DNA from: Straminergon stramineum | Lineage: Eukaryota; Streptophyta; Bryopsida; Hypnales; Calliergonaceae | Assembly (NCBI GenBank): GCA_963920665.1 | Contig: OY987265.1 | Span: forward strand, 14,203,001-14,267,000 | Length of the DNA stretch: 64,000 nt | Direction: 5' to 3' | In this document: positions 11,561 through 22,111 of the stretch, in pieces | Layout of the letters: each line of letters begins with the position of its first letter | Position numbering within the stretch: position 1 is the stretch's first letter | The notes under the pieces: generated by a model | The model's input: the letters and a program-made list of their open reading frames with translations, nothing else | The model's database searches: none | What the model was told of the DNA's origin: nothing | Made by a program: the position numbers and the translations under genes

Positions 11561-13235
11561 TATATTAACTGACTTGCCTTATATTGGATTCATATAGGGT
11601 AGCCCAAGTAATTACCATCCTGATTCGCAATCTGAGTATATTAGGACCCATTGTGGGAGGGGTCACATATTTTTCAGAGGTGTGTGCATGTTTGAAGAAT
11701 CAAACCCAAGTGGAATTATAATTTTCCAATAAAAATTGTAATTTCTATGAATTTCTGAAGTGGTCTGTCCTAAATTACAAAACTGCCAGTAGTTTAGAGT
11801 CATAAATGTCCTATCCTAAACCCTTATAACTGCCATTACCTAATAGCATTGGAGTATCCACAAGTCAAAGGCGGATACATTACCCAAGTTGGAATTAATG
11901 CACTAAAATTGTCAAAATAGTGAATGGATTTGGGTGAGTTTTATAGTGGAGATGGGGCCAAAAATAGGATGGCAATTATAAGAAGCTGGCAAAAATGGGC
12001 CAGTCTACCTTATTTAGTTACAAGCTCTGAACTCCTTCAAGTGTAGAGACTCTCCACAATTCTTAATGTCAAAGAAATCAAAACAAAGTCCACTTCTAAA
12101 GAATATTGTTGAATTGACATTCGAATAGAAGATGGAGACTATGAGTTGTACATTCCATATACACAGTTAAATCCAACTATACTTTCACTAATATTTACTT
12201 ATAAAGTTTGAAAGGGAAATTTCGAAATTACTTCAAATTTTAATAACAAGGATAATATAATCATTTTCAGATTAAAATTTGTTGAATTGGTTTTGGGTTT
12301 AGGTTTTTCTTCATATTGTGAGAATTTGAATTTTTTGTGTTCTTTTAATATATGAACTTACTTTTGCAAAATCTGATATATACTATAGTCAATGCAATTT
12401 TGAGATAGTCAACAACTTGAGTTACTTGACATAATTGCACCTTCATAATATTAGAAAAATATGTACTCTACAAACACCAAATCCAACAATTAAATAGAAA
12501 TAAAAAACTTCATTAAATATTTCCATAAATGAGTAGGATTTCCACCCAGGCAATAATGAGAAAGAAATTTGATCACTCCAAAATTGGACTTTGGGGAACT
12601 TAAGGGTTTGTCCAGAGGGGTTTTAAAGTTAAATAAATCACTATCAAATTAGGTCCCTTTATTTGAACTCATACAACTAGAATGACCTTGACCTACCTAG
12701 CTATTGTCTGCATCTAAGAATGTTCATAGATTTTGAGTTTGTTGTATGTAAAAAGCATCCTAAAAAAGAGATAATTTTGAAATTAATTTGCCTAAAGTTT
12801 GCTACTGATTGTTAACAGTGTATAAAAAATCTCATAGCAAATATGAAGTTTTCCTTTCTATTGCTAATGGCCTTGGTATTCCTTGTGGTGTGTACATGAA
12901 TGTACACAAAAAGATTTTGGGAAGTAAACCTAAGTACCTTACAGAACTTGTTTCCATCTAAGGGTTGACACACCTATGTATTGTTCTAAACCTATGTTCT
13001 CAAGATCCTAAATGGAATGGCAAAGTGCAACATGCAAGAATTTGTAAGGCATGACTCTTATTATGTGGAGAGATAAATGACGTTCTCATTTTGCTATCTA
13101 TATAATCATACTCCCTCAAGAATAGTTCAAATGAAAAATTAATATATTCTTTCATTCCCATATCCAAAATGACGTTGTCCTATGATGAATAGCAAAAGAA
13201 AAGGACTAATTCAAAGAAAGAGAATGTTGCTCTTA
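11560..13235. other. MULE interior, AT-rich, nothing recognised
   Basis: No supported gene, RNA or structured repeat was seen on either strand over these 1.7 kb. Confidence 0.4.
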
Positions 13236-13243
13236 GATTCTTA

Positions 13244-13562
13244 CATTTCCAATGCTGACTTCTCTTCCTCCAATTTGGGTGCCACTAGTGTCATTAGATG
13301 TCTCTTGCACTACATCCGTGTTGTGGACTGTAGCATCCTTGTCCTCACTACTCCCCCTAATTCCAAAATGAAGGACTTTCCGAAGGTCGCCAGGCATGGC
13401 CTGTCTTGTTTTGGATACCACTCCCTTTCCACGAGTCATCCTAGACCTTAATAGTGCCTTTGAAGATGAGAAATAGAATGAACTTTGCCTCTTCTTTCTC
13501 TTTCTACGCTCTGGACTAAAAATGAGAGTACCCGAATTCTCTACAAACATGAGGTTGATCAA
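13244..13562 (-). CDS. Candidate exon of an unrecognised nuclear-type protein
   Basis: An open minus-strand stretch with a strongly basic segment (ERRKRKKR, like a nuclear localisation signal) near 13500, followed by a polar stretch (DKDATVHNTDVVQET). It runs into a good splice donor (AAT then GTAAGA) at 13243, which argues for a real exon. It points away from the transposase gene. The following exon is unknown; the nearest compatible coding stretch is at 7659. I recognise no family. Confidence 0.35.
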
Positions 13563-13934
13563 AACTATGTAAAACCTATCACTCTCTGTAGCAGACTATG
13601 TTTTCAACCCGAAGCATGGAAATGGCTCTTGTCTACAGAGGTGGCCTATACTTATGTAGTTGAAAGGTTGAAAACTTGGAATGTCACAACACACAATAGA
13701 ATACTCACAGAACTCTATGTTGGCATTCATAGTCTTATACATGTCAGTTAATTTCATGTGCCATAACTTCCATCAACACCTAAGTTTCAAGTCATGCGAA
13801 TCCCAAAATGGTCCTGACACTTTACTTGAAATTACTCCCACAATGTGCTAGATGAATGTATTAAACTAAATCCTAAACTGCCGGTAATGAAGTTCTTCAA
13901 AGCAATTGGACTTTGACAGTGCCACCTATTGGAG

Positions 13935-14240
13935 GTCATAACTCTTCTATATGACAGTGCCATTAAAGACTTCAATGGCAATAGATGATAGGACTGCAAG
14001 GGACGTACATTGCGGTGGCTTCAAGGATGTCAGCAGCGGCGGATCACCAAGCTACAAGGGTCTTCAATGGCAATGGATGACTAGGACGTTAAGGACGTTT
14101 ATGGCGCCATCTGACAAGGCTACAGGGAACGTCAATGGTGGCAGATGACCAAGATATAGGGAATCTGGATGGCAGTACCCTAAACCACAAAACTAGAAGT
14201 TGGTGGCGGCAGATGACGGTCCATAAATGGATGTTGTTAT
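13935..14240 (+). repeat. Short degenerate tandem repeats
   Basis: Words such as CTTCAATGGCAAT, GATGACTAGGAC and CTACAAGGG return every 50-70 bases (about 13970, 14065 and 14120). The stretch is open in one plus frame (13951-14148), but the composition suggests a decayed minisatellite, not a protein. Confidence 0.4.
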
Positions 14241-14583
14241 AATGGTTTTCAATGGCCATTGAATATGGAAGCCACTACTTAAACTTGGCTATATTCCTAC
14301 TTAGTTTAAAATGATGGAACTTCAAATGCTAGAGTATTCTCTCTCATTACAAATATAGGATACCTTGCCCTCATTGACGACACTCTTTGTAGAAATTAGG
14401 ATCATGCCTTACATTTGAGTAGATGGACATGAGGTTCCCCTTCTTTTTCCAGTAAATGATGGAGGTCATGCTAGAGTACTCAGCCACTTTCTCCATGTCC
14501 ATTTTAGATTTGTAAAATCTTCCATCTATGTAGAAGAAGAAAAGATGTTAGAATCAGATGAAGTACAATAGTCTATCCCTGTT

Positions 14584-17500
14584 ATGAGGTCTATGGAAGA
14601 TAGAGGGCAGTGTTGGTTTCTTTCTCCAGGAAACTATAGAGTATACGGGCTTCCCTTGTCTATGCTAGCAGCGTCAACTGAGATTCTTAGCCACCAATCA
14701 AATAATTCAACTGTGGATATGCCATATATTGCACACGATGTTTCACCTAGGACCCCTCATGTAGTGAAGACGGTCCTTCCAAAACTTGAAGTACTTCGTA
14801 CAGTGAAGGTAGAAAAATTAGATCCAATCATAGAATTGTCTAGTGAATCGGAAGGAGAATCTCCTAACTTGACTCTTCAAAAACAAACATGTCCTATCCT
14901 GACTTCATCAAGGGAGGTGGATCTTCTCATCTTTGTATCCGGAACTCAATCACAAAGTCCTTCTTCATCCTTCTTCAGTCGTCCTCCACTGCATCCATAT
15001 CCAATTGCAAGAGTAAGCATCATAGACTGTTTGAGGGGACTAGCTACTATGCACCGATCTCGAAATGAATTGTCTACAATGGATTTGAATATAGTGAAGC
15101 ACCATCGTGTCCCATTTCTTCCGGCAATATTTGATGGGGATGCCATCTTCAAATTGCCTCCATGCCATTCATCTTCATCAGCAGCTCGGAATTTGGAGGG
15201 AATGAACAAGCGATATGATGGACACCCATGGTGCAAACTAGTGACCACAAACATCAACAACTCGGACAACTTGAAGTTCCGTAAGTCCTACTATGCCGGC
15301 CATCTTGCTTGTGAGAATCCAAATTGTGATTACATGAAAAGAGCTTCTAAAAAGAATGAAATAGAGTGGAGTGGCTACACATCATTTCCTTTTGTAGTTG
15401 GGGATAGTCCTCCAAAAGATTGTACTCTAGTTTGTAAGGTTTGCAAGAAACCACCTTCATGCCTGAGCACATGTGATGCTAGGATGTACTACTCTTATTT
15501 AGACAATCCAACAATAAGTAGGGCTGCTATTCATTTTGGTGAGCATGCTCACCCTGTTGCTAAGGGAATGTATAGAGATTCCGCGGAAACTATTTGCGGA
15601 CTCATTGTAGAATAGGTGGCCAAAACACCAACAACTCCTAATTCTGCAATTGCTCTCTCCGCTAGTAAAGACTTCTTAACTAACTATCTTTTTCACAATG
15701 GAGAAGGAGAGAAGGAGATGCTGAAGGGAGAAGAAATGGAGGAGGTCATGGATCGTTTCCAATATTTGAGCAGTCCAAATATATGAAATGTTATCTCTTC
15801 TTTCCACTCAAACAATTGAGGAGGTGTCATCAACCATATTATGACCATGAAGAAAGAATCTAAATTTGAATTCATACACGACAGTGTCTTCCCAGGCCAA
15901 GGCAAGGAGAAAGTGTACATTTTCAAAATGCTCACTCAAGGACCCGGAAGTGGAGTAGACCTTGTCAAGCGCATGCAACTAGGAGGTGATCTACAAAATG
16001 TGTGGTTGATGTTCGACCATGTGAAGCGTGTGAAGGAGTGGACTACAATGGCCTGCCACGTATATGATACCGAGTACAAAAAGGTGATGACCATTTCAAT
16101 ATGCGATATGTAGTCTGAAGACACGGAGATTCAAGTACAATTTTGGAGGAGCTTGAACGCAGTCATGGTGCGTCATGGAGTGGCCTATCCTAACTTTAAA
16201 GGGTTCATGGCAGATAGTGCTACGGCCAATTGGAATGCAGTCCGTATTGTCTACAATAGTGGTTCTGCAGATGAAAAAATGGAGAATCGTGAAAGGATCT
16301 GTTTGTTGCATTGGAGTAGTTTTCTTCATAAACACACATAGAAACATATAAAAGAAGCATTTCAGCAACAACATATTACTTTGTGTAAGCAATACAAGGA
16401 TTCCAAGACTGTAGAGCAAGCAGAGACCCGTTATCTTGCAATATGGTCATGGTGGCTGTCATCTAGAGCTGCCAATGAAGAAGCGCTTCATCACTTAGAT
16501 CATTGGCTAGCATTTTGGCATTTCCGCTACTGGTAGTGGGGAGGCTTTATGGACATGGTGAGTGCATTTGTAATTTGAATTGATATAAAGGTTTTCATTT
16601 CAGAAGGTACGCTTTGTTATAGAATGTTGTACCAAATTTGTTGAATATCTTTATGTGTTATTTCCAACGGATGAATTTGTGAATTCAAGCAGCTTATTTT
16701 GGTTTAGGGTAGTTTTGACAATTATTTAAAAAACAATCCAAAAGGGGGGGGCCTGTAGACATTTTAAATGCATCAATCGGATACGACTGATGCATTTGTA
16801 GTATATATGCAAGAACCCCCATTTTTGATAACTTCTTTAAAAATATTGGTGGGCTGAAATCATGGTTGTCATTATTTACCTTAACCAATGACTTGAATAA
16901 TTAGTATAGTAGTCATTCTAAGAGTAATATATTTTTATATTAAAATGTATTTAATGTACTACCCCTAGAGACTTGAGAGTTTAATACTTATTTTTTGTGG
17001 AACCCTAAATCCTACGAATTTGAAGGTCTACAAAGTTTAAAAATTGAAAGGCTAACTCCTTTGTAAACTTCTGTGGATTTCTAGAAATTAAATTTGGAAG
17101 AGATGATGGACCTACCTTCATGCAATTTATCTGAAACAATTCATAACAAGTGGCTTCAAATGTCTGGAAATTGAGGGAACAATTTATTTGATGCCACTTG
17201 CGACGACAGTATTCGTGCTTGGATGCAAATGACAAACTATCGTGCATACTTCAAAGGTCATGCATCTGGATCTGGTCCATCTAAAAGCGAGTTGAAGTTG
17301 ACAGCTGCCAGGCGAAGTAGAGATCTAAAGAAAATAGTAGAGGCACTTAACACATTACTTGGAGGTTGGAGCTGAGGGTGTAGGAACTCGCATACCGCAT
17401 TTAGAAGGAGAAGAGATCTTCGGAAGCACGAAAAGGAAGTTGGACGTACCTATTGGTGATGAAGGAGACTCACACCGACCGGACAAAGTCAACTTCTCTC

Positions 17501-18453
17501 AACCTTGTGTTTGAACAAGGTCTACCACTGCATCTATAGATTCTTTAGATGGCGAAGGTAAACAGTATGAGGTAAATACTTCTCCATATGTTACAATTGC
17601 ATGTGAAAGTGATTGCGACACATCAAAGTGGCACATTGCAAGGATTAGTCACAAATCAAATGCTAAATGTCAAGCTCAACAACGGGGATCAAATATCAAG
17701 TGTACCACCAAAATTGCAAGGGGAAAGAAGGGAACCGTAGCTCCCACCTATAGGGGTAGAAAAGAAGATTATGGGAGTAAACGAGAGGTGGTGGTAGATT
17801 TTTGGTTTTGTTGGGACGACATAGAATGATATGTGAAAGGTACGAAACGGAAGTGGATCATCGATTGGCTAGAGGTGCCACAGGTTTGGCCTATTTTGAT
17901 TGGGACCAACCTCAATCGAGAGGAAACTTTGTTGTTGCAACATGCGGGCTTCCGCTTGCAAGAGCGTCCTATATTGTCTCCATGTTGACTTTTCAACATG
18001 TCAAAAATTCACAAGACTCTGTTGTTTGACCAACCACCACCACCAAATCCAGATGCATATCCAACAATTAGAAACAATCGAACTATACGGCGAATTGCAA
18101 ATGCACCAACTATAGAGCAATGGAACAAGTGGGAGAGTGCTGGCAATATTAAAGGACAAATACTTGGAGTGACATTGCTTCCTTTTCCAGGGCTAGGAGC
18201 AATTGTGTCATTGGAAACCAAGGCAGACCATAACAGAAATGTGTATCGAATTACAGTGGGTATGTTTCCCACATGCACATGCCCAAACTTCGTCAATATG
18301 GTTGTTTTTGCCATTGGAGGTCGTCAACAATATGTGAATTGCAAGCACTTGTACTACTTGTGTCGTTACTTTTGCAAGATGGACATCAGTGATGATAAAT
18401 TTATTCATGCACCAAGTTATAGCTTCAATGAGTTGAAGCTACTTCTAGTTTGA
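14584..18453 (+). pseudogene. MULE-type transposase gene (WRKY/GCM zinc finger, DDE domain, SWIM finger), inactivated
   Basis: Exon 1 (14584-16557) stays in one frame for 658 codons but carries stops at 15613, 15784, 15817, 16111, 16339 and 16534, and ends at a consensus donor (ATG then GTGAGT). Residues ~220-330 look like a WRKY/GCM1-type zinc-binding domain: FRKSYYAGHLACENPNC, a later CKVCKK, and FGEHAHPV as the final HxH. The MULE catalytic domain follows, with VYDTEYKKVMTISICDM (first acidic residue, ~16060) and FMADSATANWNAV (~16210). After an intron holding a palindrome, exon 2 (about 17095-18453) has more stops and a frameshift near 17360. It ends in a SWIM finger, CTC (18271-18279) with a later CKH (18341-18349). 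This domain order is standard for Mutator transposases. It drives cut-and-paste movement through the terminal inverted repeats. The start codon is the first in-frame ATG; an upstream exon cannot be excluded. Confidence 0.82.
16733..16830. repeat. Palindrome family member 6 (MULE)
   Basis: Core TGCATCAATCGGATACGACTGATGCA-like (16769-16794) with outer runs GGGGGGGG and CCCCC. It sits in the intron between the two main exons of the transposase gene. The central GATC is changed to GATA. Confidence 0.7.
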
Positions 18454-18699
18454 GCAGGAATCATCACAGTTTCAGAATAGGCATGGCTACATTTATCCTT
18501 GTACTTCACTCATATTGTATTCATTCACATATATTATAATTGAAATGATTTGAAGCTTATGGAATTGTGTAGTAAATGAATTCTTGGAACATGGAAGCAT
18601 GTCTCATTAGTCAATTGTTTTGAAGTTAATTCATGTAAGTGACTAAAATTATGTACAACCCTAAATCCTATTTCAGTAAGGCATATATGAATATAGAAA

Positions 18700-19065
18700 G
18701 AAAGTCTTTCTTTTTTTCCCTAGATTTGTCCCATTTGTAAACTTCTTCATTGTCTTCTTAATTTCATTGTTGTCCTCCTTAATTTTTCCATTTGTTTCTA
18801 GTTTTTTTCATTCTCCTTTCTTTCTTGTTATTCTTTCCCATTTTTTTCTTTCCCCATTTTTGGGTTTCTCTATTTTTTTTGGTTTCCCATTTTTTTTCTT
18901 TCCCTTTCTTTTCTTTCCCCCTTTCTTTTCTTTTCCTATTTTTTTCTTTCTCCAATATTTTATTCTTTTCCCATTTTTTTTCCCCTTTCTTTTCTTTCCC
19001 CATTCTGTTTCTTTTCCTATTTTATTCTTTTTCCATTTTGTTGCTTCCCCCCTTTAGTTGGTCAT
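18700..19065 (+). repeat. Pyrimidine-rich low-complexity tract near the right end of the MULE
   Basis: Nearly pure C/T on the plus strand, built from variants of TTTTCTTTCCCCATTTTT and TTTCTTTTCCTATTTT. Apparent reading frames here (Phe/Ser-rich on plus, Lys/Glu-rich on minus) are by-products of the repeat. Confidence 0.8.
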
Positions 19066-19663
19066 TTTTTAGTATTTGTTTCAGGATGTCAACATTCGAC
19101 AGTACTTATAATCATGAAGAAAAATCAATTTTAGATTTGAAAATTACATATAGTAAAACACCTCTAGATTAGGGTGAAATGTCTACTATACAAATCCACA
19201 ATAGCTTGTGCTCATAAGCTAATCTTGACCTTTAGGTTGGCAACTCATCCTATATGTGTCCACTTATACTAGCGCATGTTGGAAATTCCAATCGCAATGA
19301 GATATTTAGAAGTCTTTACTCGATGTATTCAATCTAGCTAGTCAAAATAACCCAATAGAGTTATTGCCAAATGACATCTACTTGGCATACCCACAACGTT
19401 TGCCATATTTTCTATTGTAGTCATTAAACCAAATGCTCAAACTTTTCAACAAAGTTTGAAGGTCTTTTCCTGTCGAAATTAACAATTTCAAGACAATGGA
19501 AAATGACTCATACCACAATCCATGGTTATAGGGGACATAGTCATAGGTCACAAAATTTACCATAAATAGTAAAATATTTCCTATTTTTGGAATTTCTTTT
19601 ACGAAAAAAAAAATTAAAGGAATTTTTTATTAAAATAATGTTTTCGGGGCTCCACACTCATAG
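19066..19663. other. MULE right subterminal region, nothing recognised
   Basis: AT-rich DNA between the pyrimidine tract and the right terminal repeat. No supported gene. Confidence 0.4.
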
Positions 19664-19705
19664 CTCACAAGCTCGCCACTCCAAGCTCACATGCTAGTGT
19701 CGTTG
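19664..19705 (-). repeat. Right terminal inverted repeat of the giant MULE
   Basis: On the minus strand it begins CAACGACACTAGCATGTGAG and ends GAGCTTGTGAG, the mate of 1616-1657. TGTGAGC-like words recur inside it and may be transposase-binding subrepeats. That last point is inference. Confidence 0.75.
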
Positions 19706-19715
19706 TTTGACAACC
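19706..19715. repeat. 10-bp target-site duplication, right copy
   Basis: TTTGACAACC, identical to 1606-1615. Minus-strand Copia coding sequence abuts it on the right (FSSVVK), and the matching continuation begins at the left copy. Confidence 0.88.
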
Positions 19716-22111
19716 GAAGAGAAGGTTTTAGTAAAATCAATTCCTTCTACTGGAATATAATCTTTTGCGACTAACCTTGCCTTATATCGATTGATCGATT
19801 TTTTGGCATTGGTTTTTAGTTTGACAACCCATCAACTACCAATAGGTTTCCTATTAGTAGGTAAGGTACTAACTTATTCCCATGTTTTATTTTGAGAAAG
19901 AGAATGTACCTCTTCATTTAGAAACCTCTTCATGACTTAAAGCTTCTTGAAAGGTTGTAGGTTCATTTAATGTACCTTCTCAAGACATCATGGCTTTATG
20001 GTGGTAATTTGGATGACCTTCAATGGCTTCAATGAGTCTCTTGGGCCTTTTAATAACCCATGGTGCTCTTCATAGTAATTGGGATTGAAGAGATCTCCAC
20101 GTGAGTTGTGATACTTGTGGTTGAGATATTGATTGTAAGTTGATGGAGGCTTCACTTTCCTTAAGGGTTCTATTAGTGATAAATGTAGCCAAAGGCATTT
20201 GACTTGCTATAGGCCCTTGAATAGGTTTTGACAGATTAAAGTCTTTCTAAAGGAGGTGTTGGAGGACCTTGCATATTACTTGGTATAACCTTAAAAAAAT
20301 TAGGATCCAACAATAAACTTTCATTAATAGGAGCCTTTGTATATGTGGGAGTTAATGACAATAGATCATTTTGAAACATATTTGATTCCAAAAAAGTGAC
20401 ATCTCTAGATAGAATAATCTTGCTATCAAATTTTTGCATTAATCCGTACCTTTGGGTTTCATCATTGTAGCCTACGAAAATACATTCAATACTATTGGAA
20501 TCAAGCTTTTTCCTTTAATCTATAGGAATTAATGCAAAAGCTCTACACAAAGACCCTTATATGTGATAGATTGGACTTTCTACTGGTCCATAATTCATAG
20601 GGTGTCTTATACGAGTCAATTGCACTAGTTGGTACCCTATTTTGTATATATATCGCAATCATGAGAGCTTTGCCCCACAAGCCTCTACGTAATTTAGTAT
20701 CATTAATCATGGTGATAACAACTTCTACTAATGTTCTATAGTGTTGTTTTGCCACCCCATCTTGTTGAGGGATGTAGGAAACTATACATTGACACAAAAT
20801 TCCATGATTTTCACAAAATTTTGTGAATTCAAAGGATTTTGTATTCTCCGCCATTATAGGCATGAAGAACCTTCATGCTCTTGTTCATTTGGTTTCCTAC
20901 CATTTGTTTATATTGTTTAAATTTTGCAAATGCTACAAACTTTTGCCTTAGAAAATATATTACAATGTACCGAATATAATCATTGATAAAGGTAATAAAA
21001 CATGTAGAACCTTGAGTGTGTGGATGTTTAATTTGCATTTGTCCACAGATATCCAAATGGATAAGCTCCAAAACTTCTTTGGCACGAGTTCCACCTTGCT
21101 TTGGAAATTTACCCTTGTGTTGCTTTCCTTTAATACATGAAGTACATTGACTAATATTTTTGGTATCAAGATTTTTCAAATCTAAGACCATAGGATTCGA
21201 GACAAGTTGTGATAGCCGTATATAATTTATGTGACAGAGTCGTTTATGCCACAATTTGGTCTTATCTATCTTTGAACCAATTGCAGTAAGAGCAACAACA
21301 TGATACTTAGAGGATGCTGGACCTAGCTTGTATAAATCATTTTCTAGTTTACAAATAGCTATTATAGCTCCATTAGGTGCTCTAAGTGTACATAGACCAA
21401 ACTTGATGTTCATCTACCTTTCAACTTCATCTGGCTTTTTAATTGAAAACAAATTTTTTATTAAGCCAAGAATATGAAGGACATTAGGTATGGTTTTTCT
21501 CTTGACCATTATTTAATGTAATAGAGGCATCTCTTTCACCTATAACCTCATGGGATGTATCATCTCGGGGATCATCAGCTAAGTAAACTACTAGTCCTTT
21601 ACTTCTAGGTCTATATGTGATAAAAGAACTTCATTTGCGGGCCTTATGTTGGTTAGCCCCAATGTCAACATACCAAACATGATCTTTTTCTTTGGTAAAT
21701 AAAGCAATAGCAACATATAATCTAGCACTATCATCTGTAACTAGAATAGATTGACCAAAAGATCTTCGCCTCTTCTCATCTGCAATTCTTTTACGACAAT
21801 CTTTAATAGCATGACCAAGCCTTGTACAATAAAAACATTTTAATTTTCTTTTGTCTAAATCGGAAGATTGTTTATTTGGGGATGTCTCCCCTTGCATCAT
21901 AGGCTTTGAATCTTGGAAAGATGGCTTATAGGGTCCATACCTTTCTTGATATGAAGAACGTCGTCTCTTGCCTACAAAGAGAGCCTTTTGTATTGTCATT
22001 ACCAAATCCAATGTTTTTCAATAGTATCTCTTCTTGAAAGAGATCTGCGGTTAATCCTTGAAGAGTCAAGCCTTGTTGCCTCCTCAAAGTAGTTAAATAA
22101 GGCTTATAGCC
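19706..22111 (-). pseudogene. Copia retrotransposon gag-pol, central part (zinc knuckle, protease, integrase, start of reverse transcriptase)
   Basis: Read on the minus strand from 22111 downward: the gag C-terminus with a CCHC knuckle (CFYCTRLGHAIKDC, ~21840); the protease active-site region WYVDIGANQH, where DIGA replaces the usual D[ST]GA (~21665); the integrase HHCC zinc finger (KRLCHIN with CTSCIKGK, ~21240-21120); the integrase core (HLDICGQM, then NGGEY, ~21060-20835); and the start of reverse transcriptase (ARLVAKDYIPVEGIDFTKTF, ~19780-19715). The frame shifts near 20850 and breaks again through 20500-19860, so the element is non-functional. Its two ends are displaced by insertions: RT continues at 1615 and gag at 24270. 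Confidence 0.9.

Larger units (their letters stand above)
1616..19705. mobile_element. 18.1-kb Mutator-like (MULE) transposon carrying transposase and ParB-methyltransferase genes
   Basis: The same 10 bases, TTTGACAACC, lie just outside both ends (1606-1615 and 19706-19715), and the outermost ~42 bases form imperfect inverted repeats (1616-1657 against 19664-19705; 28 of 42 positions agree, including a shared GAGCTTGTGAG). If the insert and one copy of the 10-mer are removed, the reverse-transcriptase frame of the interrupted Copia element continues without a gap, so the boundaries are secure. A 9-11 bp duplication is typical of Mutator elements, and the plus-strand gene at 14584-18453 encodes a MULE-type transposase, which agrees. 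Other cargo comprises a ten-exon ParB-like/DNA methyltransferase gene on the minus strand, further minus-strand exons, six large palindromes, and repetitive pyrimidine-rich tracts just inside both ends. The main genes carry many stops, so this copy is probably immobile by itself. Confidence 0.88.

Noticed and set aside
18767..19172. Phe/Ser-rich reading frames on the plus strand and a Lys/Glu-rich frame on the minus strand
   Set aside because: They arise from the pyrimidine-rich low-complexity tract and have no domain or splice support.
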